Positions 11,931 to 24,204 of a DNA stretch of 64,000 bases are shown here, piece by piece. The notes beneath the pieces are model-generated. The model was not told the DNA's origin and did no database searches. It was given only the letters and a program-made list of their open reading frames with translations. This DNA is from Rosa chinensis (taxonomy: Eukaryota; Streptophyta; Magnoliopsida; Rosales; Rosaceae): positions 11,281,501 through 11,345,500 of the forward strand of contig NC_037090.1 of assembly GCF_002994745.2 (NCBI RefSeq), given 5' to 3'. The translations under genes and the position numbers were made by a program. Every line of letters starts with the position of its first letter. The first letter of the stretch is position 1.

Positions 11931-12820
11931 TCCCAAACAAACAAAAAGATCAGTTAGATAATATAAATATGACAACAAGAATAACAAGTATTGGTTATTC
12001 ACAGCAGATTATCAACTCAATTTCATTTCCTCATTATTACGGCAAACAATATTGTTTTGGTTAACGACCAGGATGTCCCTGAGGGACTGCTAATTATGTA
12101 AAAACTAAAAGCAATAGCATAGAAGAACAAAGGCTTGTGAGAAAATGAGAATGATTCAAACAAATATTAAAAGCAATTCAGGATTAGGTAAAGGGCCCTA
12201 AATCTTTAACTCAAGACTGAACTAGTACAACATCATCATTCCCTTCATTCTTACAATGGCTGACAATCCAATCAAAAGCACTGCTACAAGCCTATCTACT
12301 GGAGCAACTTGCTTTTAAGAATTAAACAACAGAATATTGACCATATTGATGAAATCACAATGTTCAACGTTTTTTCAGGACTCCAGTTCCAACACCAAAC
12401 CTCTCAACCAAAACCAATGAGTACATCATACAAACAGCTTTCAGTATATATTAAAAGCAGAACAACTAAATGATTGAAAATGGTCAATCAGGAAAAGACG
12501 CCAACGCTTTTAAATCATAAACAACGCAGGACAATATCCCTTCTACACATCTAATAGTGATTGCTCCTATAAGAAAGTGCTAGTGTACTGTTTGTTTTAA
12601 ACAGTTACGCCATAAAATATGGATTCCATCCTGCTGATTCAAACGCTAAGCATGAACATTATTCACTGGAAGTCGACTAATATCAATTTGAATGATTTGC
12701 TTTCAAGAGACATGAACCAAAACAGCTGAAATCACATTCTACGAAAAATTCAAATAGCATCAGCTCAAATCATCAACACTCAAACAAAGTACACAACTAC
12801 GTTGGAAACAAAATAGTACC
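11931..12820. other. 3' flank of the eL33 gene; no gene seen
   Basis: AT-rich sequence downstream (minus strand) of the ribosomal protein gene. It probably contains its 3' UTR in the first few hundred bases next to 12820. Nothing else was recognised. Confidence 0.4.
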
Positions 12821-13441
12821 TCAAATGTTGCTGGGATACATGAAAACCCTGACTCTGGATCCCTGTGCAAAATCAAAGCAAAACCCGCAATCAACAAACC
12901 AATCGCACCAAGTTAATCGAAACAGCACAACTATAATACCACAAAGCTAAAGACTATACCATGGATTTGGGTGGAAGATTGGAGGTGAACTTGGCGCGAA
13001 CGACACCAGTGTTTCCATGAGGCCTAGAGACCTTTCCCCAAATGCAACGGTAGTGGCTGCCGTTCTTCTTTACCTTGGCCTTGTAAATGTAAGCCAAACG
13101 CTTCCCGGCGTACCATGCCACCTCCTCCTTGGTGTTCACGTTCTCGATCTGAATCAAGGAAGTGTTTGGGTACTGGTTCGACTTCGACCTGGAAAAAACC
13201 AAACCCTGAGTTAAATCCCTAAACAATCCCTCAGCTCACAAATCAAAGATGTATAAGTAGCTAGAGCTTGGTTTTAATACCTCTTGTATCCGAGGACGGT
13301 TCCACGGACGTAGAGTCTGCAGAGAAATAGAGAAGTAAAAGTGAATTAGATTTTGATGTTTGAAGAAATTAGTGAAATGGGAGATTAGAGAGAGGGGGAG
13401 ATTGAGTACCTGACGCGCTCTCCTTGACGACCCTTCACCAT
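12821..13441 (-). CDS. RPL35A: 60S ribosomal protein L35a (eL33)
   Basis: Four minus-strand exons: 13441-13410 (32 nt), 13316-13281 (36 nt), 13188-12960 (229 nt), 12862-12821 (42 nt). They join across GT-AG introns to 112 residues, the usual length for plant eL33. The protein begins [17 protein letters not shown] and contains [41 protein letters not shown] and the C-terminal VFMYPSNI, all diagnostic. It is a component of the large cytosolic ribosomal subunit, binding rRNA. Two of the introns fall inside arginine codons and split very short 5' exons, typical of plant ribosomal protein genes. An AAACCCTAAA telo-box lies about 55 bp upstream of the ATG. No coding damage is visible. Confidence 0.97.
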
Positions 13442-13493
13442 TTTCGAACGAATGAAGCAGCGGCGGCTCTGGAGGCTACTGGGTGTGAGACGG

Positions 13494-13503
13494 AAACCCT
13501 AAA
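13494..13503. promoter_or_regulatory. Telo-box of the eL33 gene
   Basis: AAACCCTAAA lies 53 bp upstream of the minus-strand ATG of the ribosomal protein gene. Telo-boxes near the transcription start are a known hallmark of plant translation-machinery genes. A GGCCCA (site II core) lies further upstream near 13628, which fits the same co-regulation. Confidence 0.65.
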
Positions 13504-14784
13504 CGAAGACTAGTAAAGTTGAGGGGTTAAGAAGATTATATATGGCAAGAGGAAATATAGGGTGTGAGTTGGCACACTTTAATGGAGCCCGAAAGCCCAT
13601 GCTCGAATGCTTGATGGAATGAATTAGGCCCACTGGTAAAATATGAAGCCTCAAGAGTTTTTCTTTGGGCTTGTAAATTGATTGGATATAAATCTCGAGT
13701 TCGTGTTCGACCCGGTTCGTTCGGACTAGTCCTAAACATTACAAGTACGTATGAAGCTCAATATGAAATTTTGTGACTAGCTCATGTCTAATCATGGTTG
13801 TTGAATGAAATGATTCTTATTTCTATACATTTTTACTTTTTAATCTTGAGTAATGAGATAAGGTAAAAATGAAAAAAAAAAACACACTCAAGCGTACTAC
13901 AAATATTGTGCCTAGTACCTATGTGTAAAGAAGATGAAACTTGTATAGTTACACCCATACACTAACTAAAGTTAGGGGAATTGAAACTATATATGTAAGA
14001 TCATCATAAAACGCCATCTTAATGTCCGGGATTGTTTCACAAATCTCTAGCCCTAGTGCAATGGCTAACAAAGCTTGCCAAGAAACTAAAGTCAGGAACT
14101 CAGGACAATTGAAACTATATTTTTAGGATCATTATAGAACACCATATGGATCAACCACCATCATAATGTCAAGTGCCGTTTTACAAACTTACACATTCTT
14201 ATTTATTGGTTTATTTGTCATTTAATGGTAAAAAGCTCGAATTCGAGCTTAGAATAGAAACTAGTCAATCAAACATCAAATTTTATTTTTTTTTAAATCA
14301 AGATTACACGATTCTTCTAAAAGACTTTATGAGTTTTTAGAGATATGTTAGAATGCTTCTTTCACCCCGAGCACTAAAAATATATTGAAATTTAACTTCA
14401 AAATCGCCCACGGGGCAGAGCCCAAAAATTAAGACCGGTCTTGATTTCATATTTAAACACTCTTACCAACCCGATCACCAGTGGTTAATGTAAAATTTAC
14501 AATCCCAAATCAGGTCGGCCGGTTTAGGACCCAAAATTTTGGTATCTCCGACTCGGGGACCCCTTTGCAAATGTGCAAATTTGCAGAATGGTCCGTGGAC
14601 CTCTGGTTGATCAGCGGTTGGTCGTTTCCCGCTCGTTATGATAGGCAGTCGACACGACTCGCCTACGACAAAACTCCCCTGTGATAATCTCGTTTGACTC
14701 TCGATTTAATTTCCTTACTCGCGAAGCAAATCTCACATTATTAAGTAGAGTCTTTCTCCAGCTCTCTCCACTCTCACAGAAACA
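13504..14784. other. Divergent intergenic region between eL33 and the SSUH2-like gene
   Basis: It holds the promoters of both genes. Around 13980-14160 there are two related stretches containing GAAACTATAT and GATCATNATANAACNCCAT, a diverged direct repeat. No other gene or RNA was recognised. Confidence 0.4.
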
Positions 14785-17700
14785 ATGGAGCAGTCTCTGC
14801 TTTCGGGTACATTCTAATCCCCATTCTGAATCCATCGAATTTAAATTGTGGGTTTATATCTGATTTTCTTTATGGGTTTTCATTTTGGTGATTGATAGAA
14901 GAGCAACGAAATGGATCAGAGGAGAAGTCGAGTGAGAACTGGAGCTCGTACCAGTACGTGGGGAGATCCGGCTCTGTGATCCCGACGGCTTCGTTGGCCG
15001 GAACTGAAGTCAGCGTCGAAGAGATACGATCAGCGGCGGCTTATTCTGAGCACTACCCACCTTCTCTTCATAGCGGTTTGGTTAGTTCGCCGGAGCCTGA
15101 TCTTGATGGTACATAATTTTTCCCAATTATGCTATTTCGAATATGGGTTTTCAGTTTTGATTGATGGGTGTTGATCGTTTTCGAGGTTTATGTGAGATTG
15201 TTTCCAAAGATTTGATATCAGTAGCTCAGTTCCTTGATTCTTCTATTTGTATTCTGTTTAGTTTCCGAGATGTGTTTGTAGAGAAATGTAGTTGGAATCA
15301 TTTAAAAATTTTACCTCTGGAGGTGGTTCGAATTGGGACAAGGAAGGATTCTACTTGATTAGTTCATACAGAATAATAATGGCTAAGTTGAATGAACTTC
15401 ATGACATAAGATGTTGGATTCAGTTCTTGATTTGGATCTTTTCGTGGGGCAAAAAGAGGGTTATGATGGTAGAATCTTTGCAGTGTCTCACTGTCTCCTG
15501 TTATTTTCTCTAACGTAATGTGATGGATACAAAATTGTGGTTCTTTGTTGCAGAGCAATCTGTTGTTTACCAAGGTGGATATGGAGGAGGTGCTGGCAGC
15601 ACCACAAGTGAGTTTCATAGGTACGTTTGACATAATGCACCTGCTACTAGGGGATCAATGTCATTTGAAATTTTGAACTGATCATGTATTTAAATTGCTG
15701 ATGGAATGCACTGCACGTTATAAGGGGATCCATGTCATTAGAAAGTTTGAACTGATCACGTATATAAATTGCCAATGGAATGCACTACACATTATAAGGA
15801 CTTCCAGTGAATTCGTAGTCATATCGCCATGTCTTGTTCTTTAAAACTCAAAAACTTGGATATGGTTAATGTTAATAGAGACCCTTATGTTCAGGGAATT
15901 CTCCCTCGTTTCTTTCTAGAGGCATGATGTTCTTTAACATTTTTTTCGAAAGGGTTTCATATTTGCCAAGTGTCAACCTCTTGCTGACATAGAGAGTTTT
16001 ATACAACCTTTTTTCTTCAATCTCTAAAAGCCTTCTTGCCTTCTTGTTATATATATTTTTATATATAAAGGTACACCAACTATTTCAGATTGCCTGTAGT
16101 AAGTGAAAACTTATGAGCCTATTTTTCTCAAGCTCAACTTTGAAGTGTCAACTTGTCAACAGCATTGTGTTTATCTTTTCTAAGACTCAGTATTTATGTA
16201 TAGGCAAACACTGGATGAAGTAGAGATACGGGAGTTGCTCATTGATCATGTTGGCCATAGATGCTGTTGGGGAAGTCGTCCTGCTCGCACCTGGAAAATT
16301 CAGAGAGTGGAAGATTGCAACGTTTATGTGGGAACACTAGATACCTTCATTGAAGAAAGGGAAACTGTAAGAGAAACAGAGCCATACCTTGGTGGCAGTT
16401 TTGATGGAAGGGATAAGGGACCCGAACTGGGAGTCTGGGAATTGGATTTGAAGTCTCAATTTCCTGTTTTATTTATACCTCATAAAGAATCACGGGAGAT
16501 AATTCCTCATTCAGAGTCCATTGCGAAATGCTCAGGTAACTGTTCTCATCCTTATGGAACCATGGATTTGGATAATTAGGGAAGATGAACTTTTGACTAT
16601 AAATGTTTCATTTCTACTCTTTTAAACTCTTTGAGTATGATCTAGGCAAAGTTGTCCCAATAGTTATAATAAGAGATGCTTTTTCTATAAGTTCTAACAA
16701 AATGTTTGAAAGATTTACAGGTTGTGCAGGGCGAGGGGGTACCGTCTGTCCTAAATGCAATGCAAATGAAGAACCTGGATCCTACAAAGAGAACCAGATG
16801 ACTCAGTGCTCTGCTTGTCATGGAAGGGGCTTACTTGCTCATAAAGATGGATCTGACTCAATGTGAGATGCTTAATATTTACCTCATCTCATTATAATTA
16901 AAATCATGATCTAAATGGTTTCAATCTACAATAAGAGGATCTTCCCGTCTAACCCTTTCAGAGTTAATTTTCTCATGCAACTTTCTCTGATTTAACCATA
17001 TGAGAATAATGGTATCACAACAGCCTTTTGATTGCTGAAGCAGGATACAGTTTACTATATATACCATTGGTTTTGTCTATGCAGATGTGTGACTTGCAAT
17101 GGCAAGGGACAGATTCCTTGTGCAACATGTGGATCTCGTGGTCTAGTTAAATGTTTGACATGTGAAGGAAGTGGTTCTCTTCGGTCCCGCAATGTTGCCC
17201 TTGTTAGATGGTATCTATTCTCCTGCTTGATTCATTATATTTCTCGGAAATTTCTTGCAACACCATTTGAAATGGTAAAACTCAAGTACAAATACATATT
17301 ACAAAGAAGTGGGGGATTTTGTTCCCCATTATCCATTGTTCTATGTCGAGTTTACCAACTGGAGATGAAAAGTATATAAAATCTCACAGTCCACATGCAG
17401 TGCACCCTGCAAAGATTAAGTTTTAATTTTCTCTTCTGCATATGTGAGAACCATCCTGCATGAAAATGTATTGTAAAGTAACAAATTGAACTCCTTTCAC
17501 AGGAAGACACTTTCAACTAGAAAGGTAAGTGCAACAAGCGGAGCAGCATCTGTTCCCGATGATGTTTTCCACAGAGCCAAAGGGGTCCAGTTGTGCAACT
17601 CCCAGGCACATCAATGCACTCCAGCCTTCTTTGCCGACTCTTATTTCCTCAACAAGTTCTCATCGGAAGTCATCGCAGACAGAGCTCCTGTGCCTGTCTC

Positions 17701-17887
17701 TGCAAGGGTCATAAGCGAAAGGCACACCATATCCGTAGTTCCAGTGACACGCGTCACAATGGCTCATCGCAACCGATTATTCAGTTTCTACATCATTGGG
17801 TTTAGCAGGGAGGTGTATCTAAAGGACTACTATCCCTCTCGGTTTTGCTGGGGCTTGTGCCCGTGCTTGGAGTGGTTGAAGTTGTAG
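14785..17887 (+). CDS. SSUH2-like protein with DnaJ-type CxxCxGxG zinc finger
   Basis: Seven exons: 14785-14806, 14899-15108, 15554-15620, 16204-16535, 16721-16862, 17085-17210, 17503-17887. All junctions are GT-AG and in frame, giving 427 residues. Residues around 205-300 hold repeated cysteine motifs: CSGCAGRG, CPKC, CSACHGRG, CVTCNGKG, CATCGSRG, CLTCEGSG, the DnaJ central zinc-binding fold without a J domain. Upstream is a conserved region with TLDEVEIRELLIDHVGHRCCWG; the C-terminus is conserved in plant SSUH2 homologues (FSREVYLKDYYPSRFCWGLCPCLEWLKL, quoted here only in part by its ends). The role is unknown; it may be a chaperone-like zinc protein. A GTAAGT at 17525 inside exon 7 could act as a cryptic donor, but the downstream frame is conserved, so I keep it as exon. 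In Arabidopsis the homologue (At2g38000, from memory) sits beside the same O-fucosyltransferase gene. Confidence 0.93.
15650..15797 (+). repeat. 74-bp tandem duplication in intron 3 of the SSUH2-like gene
   Basis: Two adjacent copies (15650-15723 and 15724-15797) both start GGGGATC-ATGTCATT and end GCAC-TTATAA, about 85% identical. A simple local duplication with no visible effect on splicing. Confidence 0.8.
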
Positions 17888-18354
17888 ACGTTGCAGATAT
17901 ACGTCTTCAAGAGTCACACAACTCTACTGTATATCAACGTCATCGTATCATATTTGTGAGTGATTTACTCGTTTTGGTGAGAATAAAACAATGTTGCTAC
18001 TTGAGTGTGGAAAAATTTGAAAAGTACTGCGGAATAATATACTACTTGTGTATGAATTTGTCTTCACTGTAAAGTCTATTGTAGAGTCGTTTGTTACCGT
18101 GTGTGTCAAGGTCTTGAATACTATGAAAATGGAAGTTGGCCAAACTCCTTGTGTGAAATTTAGTTATGTTTGCCGAGATCAAGTCAATGTACTTTAACGT
18201 AACATTATTTATCGAGTTGGTTCTTGTTTCCCCTTTTCAAATAGGTGACAGAAAATAGAAATAATGAAACATTTGGAAATGTTGGTATGAATGTAATGAT
18301 GTGAAGGGTGTGACGATGACCGCAAATTCTTAATGGGTTATATAATATTCAGTT

Positions 18355-19212
18355 GGTGTATGGACCATTGAGAAAATCTTCCACTTCCCAGCCCACAAGT
18401 CAACCGCCATCTTGTCGTTAATGGACCTCATTTTCCAAGTTCCACCCAATTTCCGAGATTCACACGGAGCGATTGTAGCTTTGGTCCTGTCAATGGAATT
18501 TAACGTTCAACTAATTGAAGGGTTCAAACTCATTTTTCTCAAAGTTGTCAAAAAAAACTCATTTTTCTCAAAGAAAATTAGAGATTTTATATACGCACCA
18601 ACTAGCTTTGAAAATGTTGGGCAGGAGGCAACCTCAAATGAGAACCATTAACTTAAACTAGACTCCAAACACACTCTATGGGTGTAAATAATTACTTAGA
18701 AAGTGATTTCACAGAAAGTGAAGAAAATTGCTGCACATATTTTGTTTTTGATTTTTTATTTTTTATTTATTTATTTTAAATTTCTTTTGTTTTTCTTTTA
18801 ATTGTGAATTAACCATTTTGTCTTTCTCAAATATTTTAGTTTGAATGTTTTTTAATATTTGAGATATATTTTGGTAAAAATTTTTTTTTTTTTGCTGACA
18901 AACTCTTTTTTCTTAATAATAGTATAGATATGATGGTGAGTCAGTGACGTCAAAATCTGTAATAATCAGCTTTCAATCTGGTTTATGGACCATTGAGAGG
19001 ATCATTCACTTCTAGTTTGTGGTCAACCACCATCTTTTGGTTAGTGGAGTCCCATTTTCCAAGTTCCTTTCAATTTCTTGTGAGAAATTTCAAGATCTGT
19101 ACGGAATCATCATCGTTTTGGTCATGTTAGTAGCATTTATAAGTGTACATACGAATTGAATAATCTAAATACTTTTTTTCAAAGAAAATTCGAGATTCAA
19201 ATAAGCACCGAT
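18355..19212 (+). repeat. Pair of diverged direct repeats, 0.6 kb apart
   Basis: 18355-18600 and 18977-19212 align along their length: both contain TGGACCATTGAG, CATTTTCCAAGTTCC and a TTTGGTC(C/A)TGT block in the same order. Both are non-coding. The DNA between (18660-18970) is AT-rich. The source element is unknown. Confidence 0.6.
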
Positions 19213-19543
19213 TACCTATTCGTTTAATAATATTTTTGGTCGATAATAATAGATAAAATAGATCGACCCTGAGTCCCATTATTGAAAGGGAGATACACAG
19301 ATGTGGTCGGAGCTAGGCCTAGCGTATTGATAGAGCTAACACAGAATGAGAACTAGTGGAGTTGCGGTAAGGCCTGCGTTCACCAAACAATGTTCTATCA
19401 GGCGTGTGGACCCAAATCACTACAAAATCATTTGGTTGTCCTATGATTCCATACAGAACATTTCTAGCTCATCTTTTTATTTATTTTCTATTCTTTCCTC
19501 TTCATTTTTTTGGCAGAGTCATTTTGTGTTCTTTATAAAGGAC

Positions 19544-19722
19544 CGAAAATTCTTCAGTGCACGGCGGGTGCTAGTGCACAGCAATGTAAGCCGTACGATG
19601 GAAATGCACATCCTGTCTCAGCCGTCCGATACATGGGCTCAGCTATCAATATATGGATCATCCAATCATCTTCGCTGCACATGGGCCGTGCATGTACACG
19701 GCCGTGTACTGAAGACTCTCCG
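19544..19722. mobile_element. Short Mutator-like MITE with 9-bp target duplication
   Basis: A 179-bp element with inverted ends (left contains TCTTCAGTGCACGGC, right GCCGTGTACTGAAGA; 18 of 22 end positions match) is flanked by perfect ATAAAGGAC copies at 19535-19543 and 19723-19731. A 9-bp duplication is the Mutator hallmark. It is rich in GC palindromes and non-coding. Confidence 0.75.
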
Positions 19723-20359
19723 ATAAAGGACAAATTTACTATATAAAATACCAAGTACACCCAATCAAACATTCTGAGTTTCTAACACGGACAGTTGAAA
19801 ACAAAAGGACATAATTCTTGTTCTTTATGATGGAGTACACAAAGTAGGGGATCTAACTTGCTTGATTACTGTTTCCATTAGATAAATAGAGAACCCATTA
19901 TCTAGATTTGTTAACTTAATAATGTGTTACATATACCGTTACAATAACAAAGTTGAAGAGCACAATAGTGTCTCCTAATAATTTTTAATATAATTATTGA
20001 CTTGCATTTTCTTTGCCACAATATTTCTGAGTTGTGGCATGAAATGGGGTAGGTTGGAAGTCATTTAGTGAATTATAACCATGGAATGAAAACTAGTTAG
20101 TTGGGTACGCACTAAAACGCAAGGATCAAACCTTTATGATCATGAAATAATTTTAGGCATGACTACACACTACAGTCTTCTTCTTAATGCATTTTTAGCT
20201 TCCCACTATATCTTTCAGTCCACTTCATCTAGAATTATTGCCATTATTTTTCATCAAATTAAACTTTTGCCTTCTTCTTCTTTTTTTTGTCAAGAAATTT
20301 TTTTATCAAATTAAAATTTCTCCACTAGGCCAAAAAAAAATGTGAAAGGAAATATATTT

Positions 20360-20740
20360 GTTTTTTTTGTTTTTAAAAGGATCAGTACGGCTACCCTTAA
20401 ACCTTGATCATTATTGAAACTGCATAATACATGGGGAACATAGAAAAGGCCTACTCACCTAAGGGACAATTTTAAAGGAACTGTGAGGGACAAGTGAATC
20501 TGATTGCTGAAAATAAATGCATAATTTTAAGTTGTTATAATTTCTGCTTTTATATTTAACACATGTGGTTGAGATGCATTTGTCCCTCATAGTCCCTTAA
20601 AATTGTCCCTTAGATGAGCAAATATGTGATACCTGAACCCCAAATTACAATAAGTATAAGAAGAATATCCCGAGATGATAACGAGAGTCTCTACAAAAAA
20701 TATGTATTCTACCAAACACCAATTAGCGAAAAGTGCACTT
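20360..20740 (-). mobile_element. LINE 3' tail (minus strand), interrupted by a MITE
   Basis: Poly-T at the left edge followed by GGCTACCCTTAAACCTTGAT and AATACATGGGGAACA matches the stretch at 42985-43080 (GGCTATCCTTAAGCCTTGAT, AATACATGGGGCACA). Both read as LINE 3' ends with poly-A on the minus strand. After the inserted MITE the sequence resumes as another LINE-like stretch (AATTACAATAAGTATAAGAA, compare GATTACAATAAGCAT near 35518). Confidence 0.5.
20453..20619. mobile_element. MITE with 35-bp terminal inverted repeats
   Basis: Left end CTCACCTAAGGGACAATTTT and right end (reverse complement) CTCATCTAAGGGACAATTTT extend to about 35 bp each (…GTGAGGGACAA). About 165 bp long, non-coding. The target duplication is not clear. 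Confidence 0.65.
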
Positions 20741-20939
20741 GTGGCTACTATATTCACTTTATAAAGATGGTGAAATACTGAAAAGTAAATGCTTATTCGA
20801 AACTAAATATATTTGATTTTAATTTTATCACAGAATCACAGATATTAATTTATAATCCTCAAAATTCTATTTTTTTTTTTTTTGTAGTGGACCATTACTT
20901 TCTTATTGCTTATGAAGTTATGATGGACCAAAATGATGA

Positions 20940-21400
20940 TTTCGTTACAACCCCAGTAAACGACAGAACGTGCAAGCTCGACAGAACCGCGTTGAAACAC
21001 TCATCCGTTTGGCAAACCGGCACCGTCACATAGACAGCCATGATCACCTACAGTTCCTCACCGCCCGCCATCCTCCAGACCGTATGATTGACTCCCGCCA
21101 ATCCCTCAATCAAACGGCTAGAAAATCAGAAGAACGTCATAATCACTTTTAACGGTCGGATTTCTCATGTCGGGACAAAAAACTGACTCGGCAGCCGACG
21201 TACTGTGTCGTGTCGAATAGGGGGGAAAGGGCTCGTGACCGCGCCACGTGGAGGGTTGAATTTTCTATAAGAAGAATGGAGTCAGAGGGGTGTGCGTGGT
21301 TGATGAATAGCAGAGTAACACAGCTAAGCAATAGAAACCGTGGATGAGAGGAACGTTCCGAAACTTGGATGCTGCAGTAGCAGTACACAATATTTGCACG
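20940..21400 (+). promoter_or_regulatory. Promoter-like block with no recognised gene after it
   Basis: In otherwise AT-rich DNA this GC-richer stretch has a G-box CCACGTGG (21244-21251), a TATAAG about 20 bp further (near 21266) and a heat-shock-element-like GGAACGTTCCGAAAC (21350-21364). Short ORFs at 20970-21152 (+) and 21149-21388 (-) are unconvincing. It could drive a non-coding RNA or be the remains of a lost gene. Confidence 0.3.
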
Positions 21401-24012
21401 GCAAGATGTAATGTTTTGCCCAAACTACCCTTCGTGGTACCCCGCCTTTATTTTCACTCATGATAAACATTCGGGATTACTTGGGATGTGGCGACGTGGC
21501 TTACCCGTTAAATTACATCAAATTTTTTAAGTAAAAATGAAACAGTTCTTCTCTTGGTAATGATCATCATCCGTGTCGATCATAATTAAAATAATCTTAT
21601 TTTGTAGACATCGATTATCATATTACTCGTAATGGTTGTTAACCTATGTTCCCAGTGAACTACACGTCCTACTGGAATCCAAAATTAGAAAAGAAATACC
21701 ATAACGACCTAATCAAATATCTATGAAATCCAACGAGAACAACTATTGAAATCTAATACTACTTTGTTCTTCATGATATTAGTTACGACAACATAAAAGG
21801 ATGAGAAAAGTGACGAAAGATATGAGTCATTGTTGTCTTAAATGATGCAAAATGGGTATGAGAAAGAGTATTCAATGTCCCAATGAGAATTAATGGTCGG
21901 ATGATATTAAGTAAATTTTTTTATTATTGAAATAAAAAATGGTTAAGATCTGCTGATTCACTTGCATCGTCAGTACATATAAGAATTTTCCTAGCGATGA
22001 AGCTAGATATTCTTTTGTTTTGATTTGTCAATATATATATTTTTTATTGAAATTCAAAATTAGACGATATCTTTTATTTGGTGGCAATCGTGCCTGAGAC
22101 GCTAATACATGACTTAAAAAGATAGAACCATAACCTATGACTCTTCCCCTAATGACCTAATCTATCTCTGACCAATACATATTAAAAGAAGAAATACACT
22201 CAATTTTTAACATTAATCCGATAAACAAACACATTGAAGATGCATCGTAAATAGATTATCTAACTTGTACACAAAATGAACATGATCAGAACAAGTTACT
22301 TGCCACATATTATTTCAAGACAATTAATTTCATAACAACTTTGTGCCCCCACGTCTTGAAATTTTGCAAAGGATCACGATATTTGATGTATATGCATATT
22401 ATACAAGAAATGGACACAAACTGAAAGCATAATGAAAATAGTATTCCCAATCAAACACAATTAACAAGATTATAAATTTCTAATGTGTACACGCACAAGG
22501 CAGAGCATGCATATCTAGCTTTTTTGATGTCGTTCTTTCCACTATCTACTTGAAATGACAATTACCATATTTAGTGGATCCCTATCTTCACTAACAACGT
22601 TATTAGACCTCAACAATTATTAGTATCATTCTAGACAACATAAATTGAACATGAACAAAAAAAGGTTGTTTTCTTAAGCCTAAAGGCACATAACATACCA
22701 TACCTGTCACACCTCACATGGAAAAATACGTAAACGTAGGGGATGTTTCCATATGATGAATTATTGAGTGTGCCCTAAAATTAAGAGCCTTCTTAATGAT
22801 TGATCTTAGCGGGCAGGTTATCAAGTCCAAATCATGTCGCTATATGACAAAGGAATCAAGGGTGCGCCTCCACTTTTCAAATTTGAAGGTAATGGGTCTA
22901 TTCATTTCTAATGAATTTGTTGAATCTAAACCTTTGGATAAGTGAAATGTTTCGGTAGTATACAGTGACATTCTAAAAGTATATGGTTACATTTTAAAAT
23001 TATATGGTAAAAAAAATTATATAAAGTTCAACCTAAATAATTTTACACTTTATGATAAACGGGAAATTACCATTGCTTTGCTTTAAGTTCACTTGTGTCC
23101 ATCACAATGCCAAAAAAGGCTTAGGCTACCTCAAAATTCTATGTAAATTGATCGATTTAGGTTAACTAGTCATGTTGGTATGAATATCAATCACACGTCC
23201 TGTCATACAGGAAAAGGTCGGTTCTTTTGCCAGTCAGATTATAAGCCTAGTTCATGAATTTACATAATACATAACCGACAAAAATGAGGAATTTGTTAAT
23301 TCTTTCACGCAATACAAGTTGAATTGGTTCAAGTGTCAAATTCATGTTACGATTGTCTAAAAATAATTGGCATGATTTTATTGAGCTACTAATTTGTAAC
23401 ATCAACCTGACTTCTCAATTGTTTGTGGTATTGTGTCGTGTCGTAATGCTCCTACCAAGTAATGACCAACTCAAATTTAATAATTTTTTAAGAATTCGTT
23501 ACAAATTGTACATCTCTTTTTTCTTTCACAATTTATTTGCTACTTAAAAGTTAAAAGGTTAAAACACCTTGATTAGTTACTAATGAGTCAATTCCTTCTT
23601 CTTCTTTTTTGCTGAAAATGAGTCAATGTAAGCACCTAATAATTCCCCCTAGTTTAAGGTCGTAATTTAGTCTAATTGCATCTTAACCGCCGTCATTTTA
23701 ACTGTACATAAAAAAGATAAAAATTACCGTTACAGGGGGATGTAGAAAATCAGTGCGGGCCCACACTAATTTTTCACTAACCTAAAAAACACGATCCGTA
23801 CCGTAGGTCCGTAACAAACTCGTCAGGGCTAAAACAGTCATTTCGAGTGTAACCTTCAAGCTCGTCGAACGATAAAAACTGGTCTCTCTGAGAAAGAAGA
23901 AAACTAAAGACGTGTGCAGATCCACCATTAGAGAGAAAAAGAGAGAGAGAGTTTCAGAAATAGTGGGATTATGAATATTGAATTATATTAAAAATAATAC
24001 CCATCTTCCTTT
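21401..24012. other. AT-rich intergenic region, nothing recognised until the promoter of the next gene
   Basis: No long ORF, RNA gene or clear transposon boundary was seen from 21400 to about 23700. The last 250 bp is the likely promoter of the glycosyltransferase gene and includes a GGGCCCAC motif near 23757. Confidence 0.4.
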
Positions 24013-24022
24013 TATATATAAA
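24013..24022 (+). promoter_or_regulatory. TATA box of the GT106/O-fucosyltransferase-like gene
   Basis: TATATATAAA about 180 bp upstream of the chosen ATG (24205), followed by a pyrimidine/purine-rich leader with an 18-base A run. Spacing fits a leader of roughly 150 nt. Confidence 0.5.
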
Positions 24023-24204
24023 CATCTCCTCCGTTCTCTCCTGGGGCCGGTGGCCTAAGATTTCGGACCCGGAAAAAAAAAAAAAAAAACACGAAAACCC
24101 ACATTCCCCAACCGTCGCAATTCTTGCTCTTTGTTCTTTCTCGGTCTTTCTCCGAATCCGGCAACGTGAGTTTTTTTTCTCACAAACGTCAGTGCCGGCA
24201 GGCA

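Noticed and set aside
17525..17887. Intron starting at the GTAAGT in the last SSUH2-like exon
   Set aside because: The frame after it is strongly conserved-looking to the C-terminal CLEWLKL, so splicing it out would remove family sequence; kept as exon.
19346..19746. 126-codon ORF and overlapping 78-codon ORF
   Set aside because: They run through a Mutator-like MITE with a 9-bp duplication, so the reading is accidental.
24124..24204. Upstream start for the glycosyltransferase at 24124
   Set aside because: The codon there is TTG, not ATG. The first ATG in frame is 24205 and gives a normal type II membrane protein.
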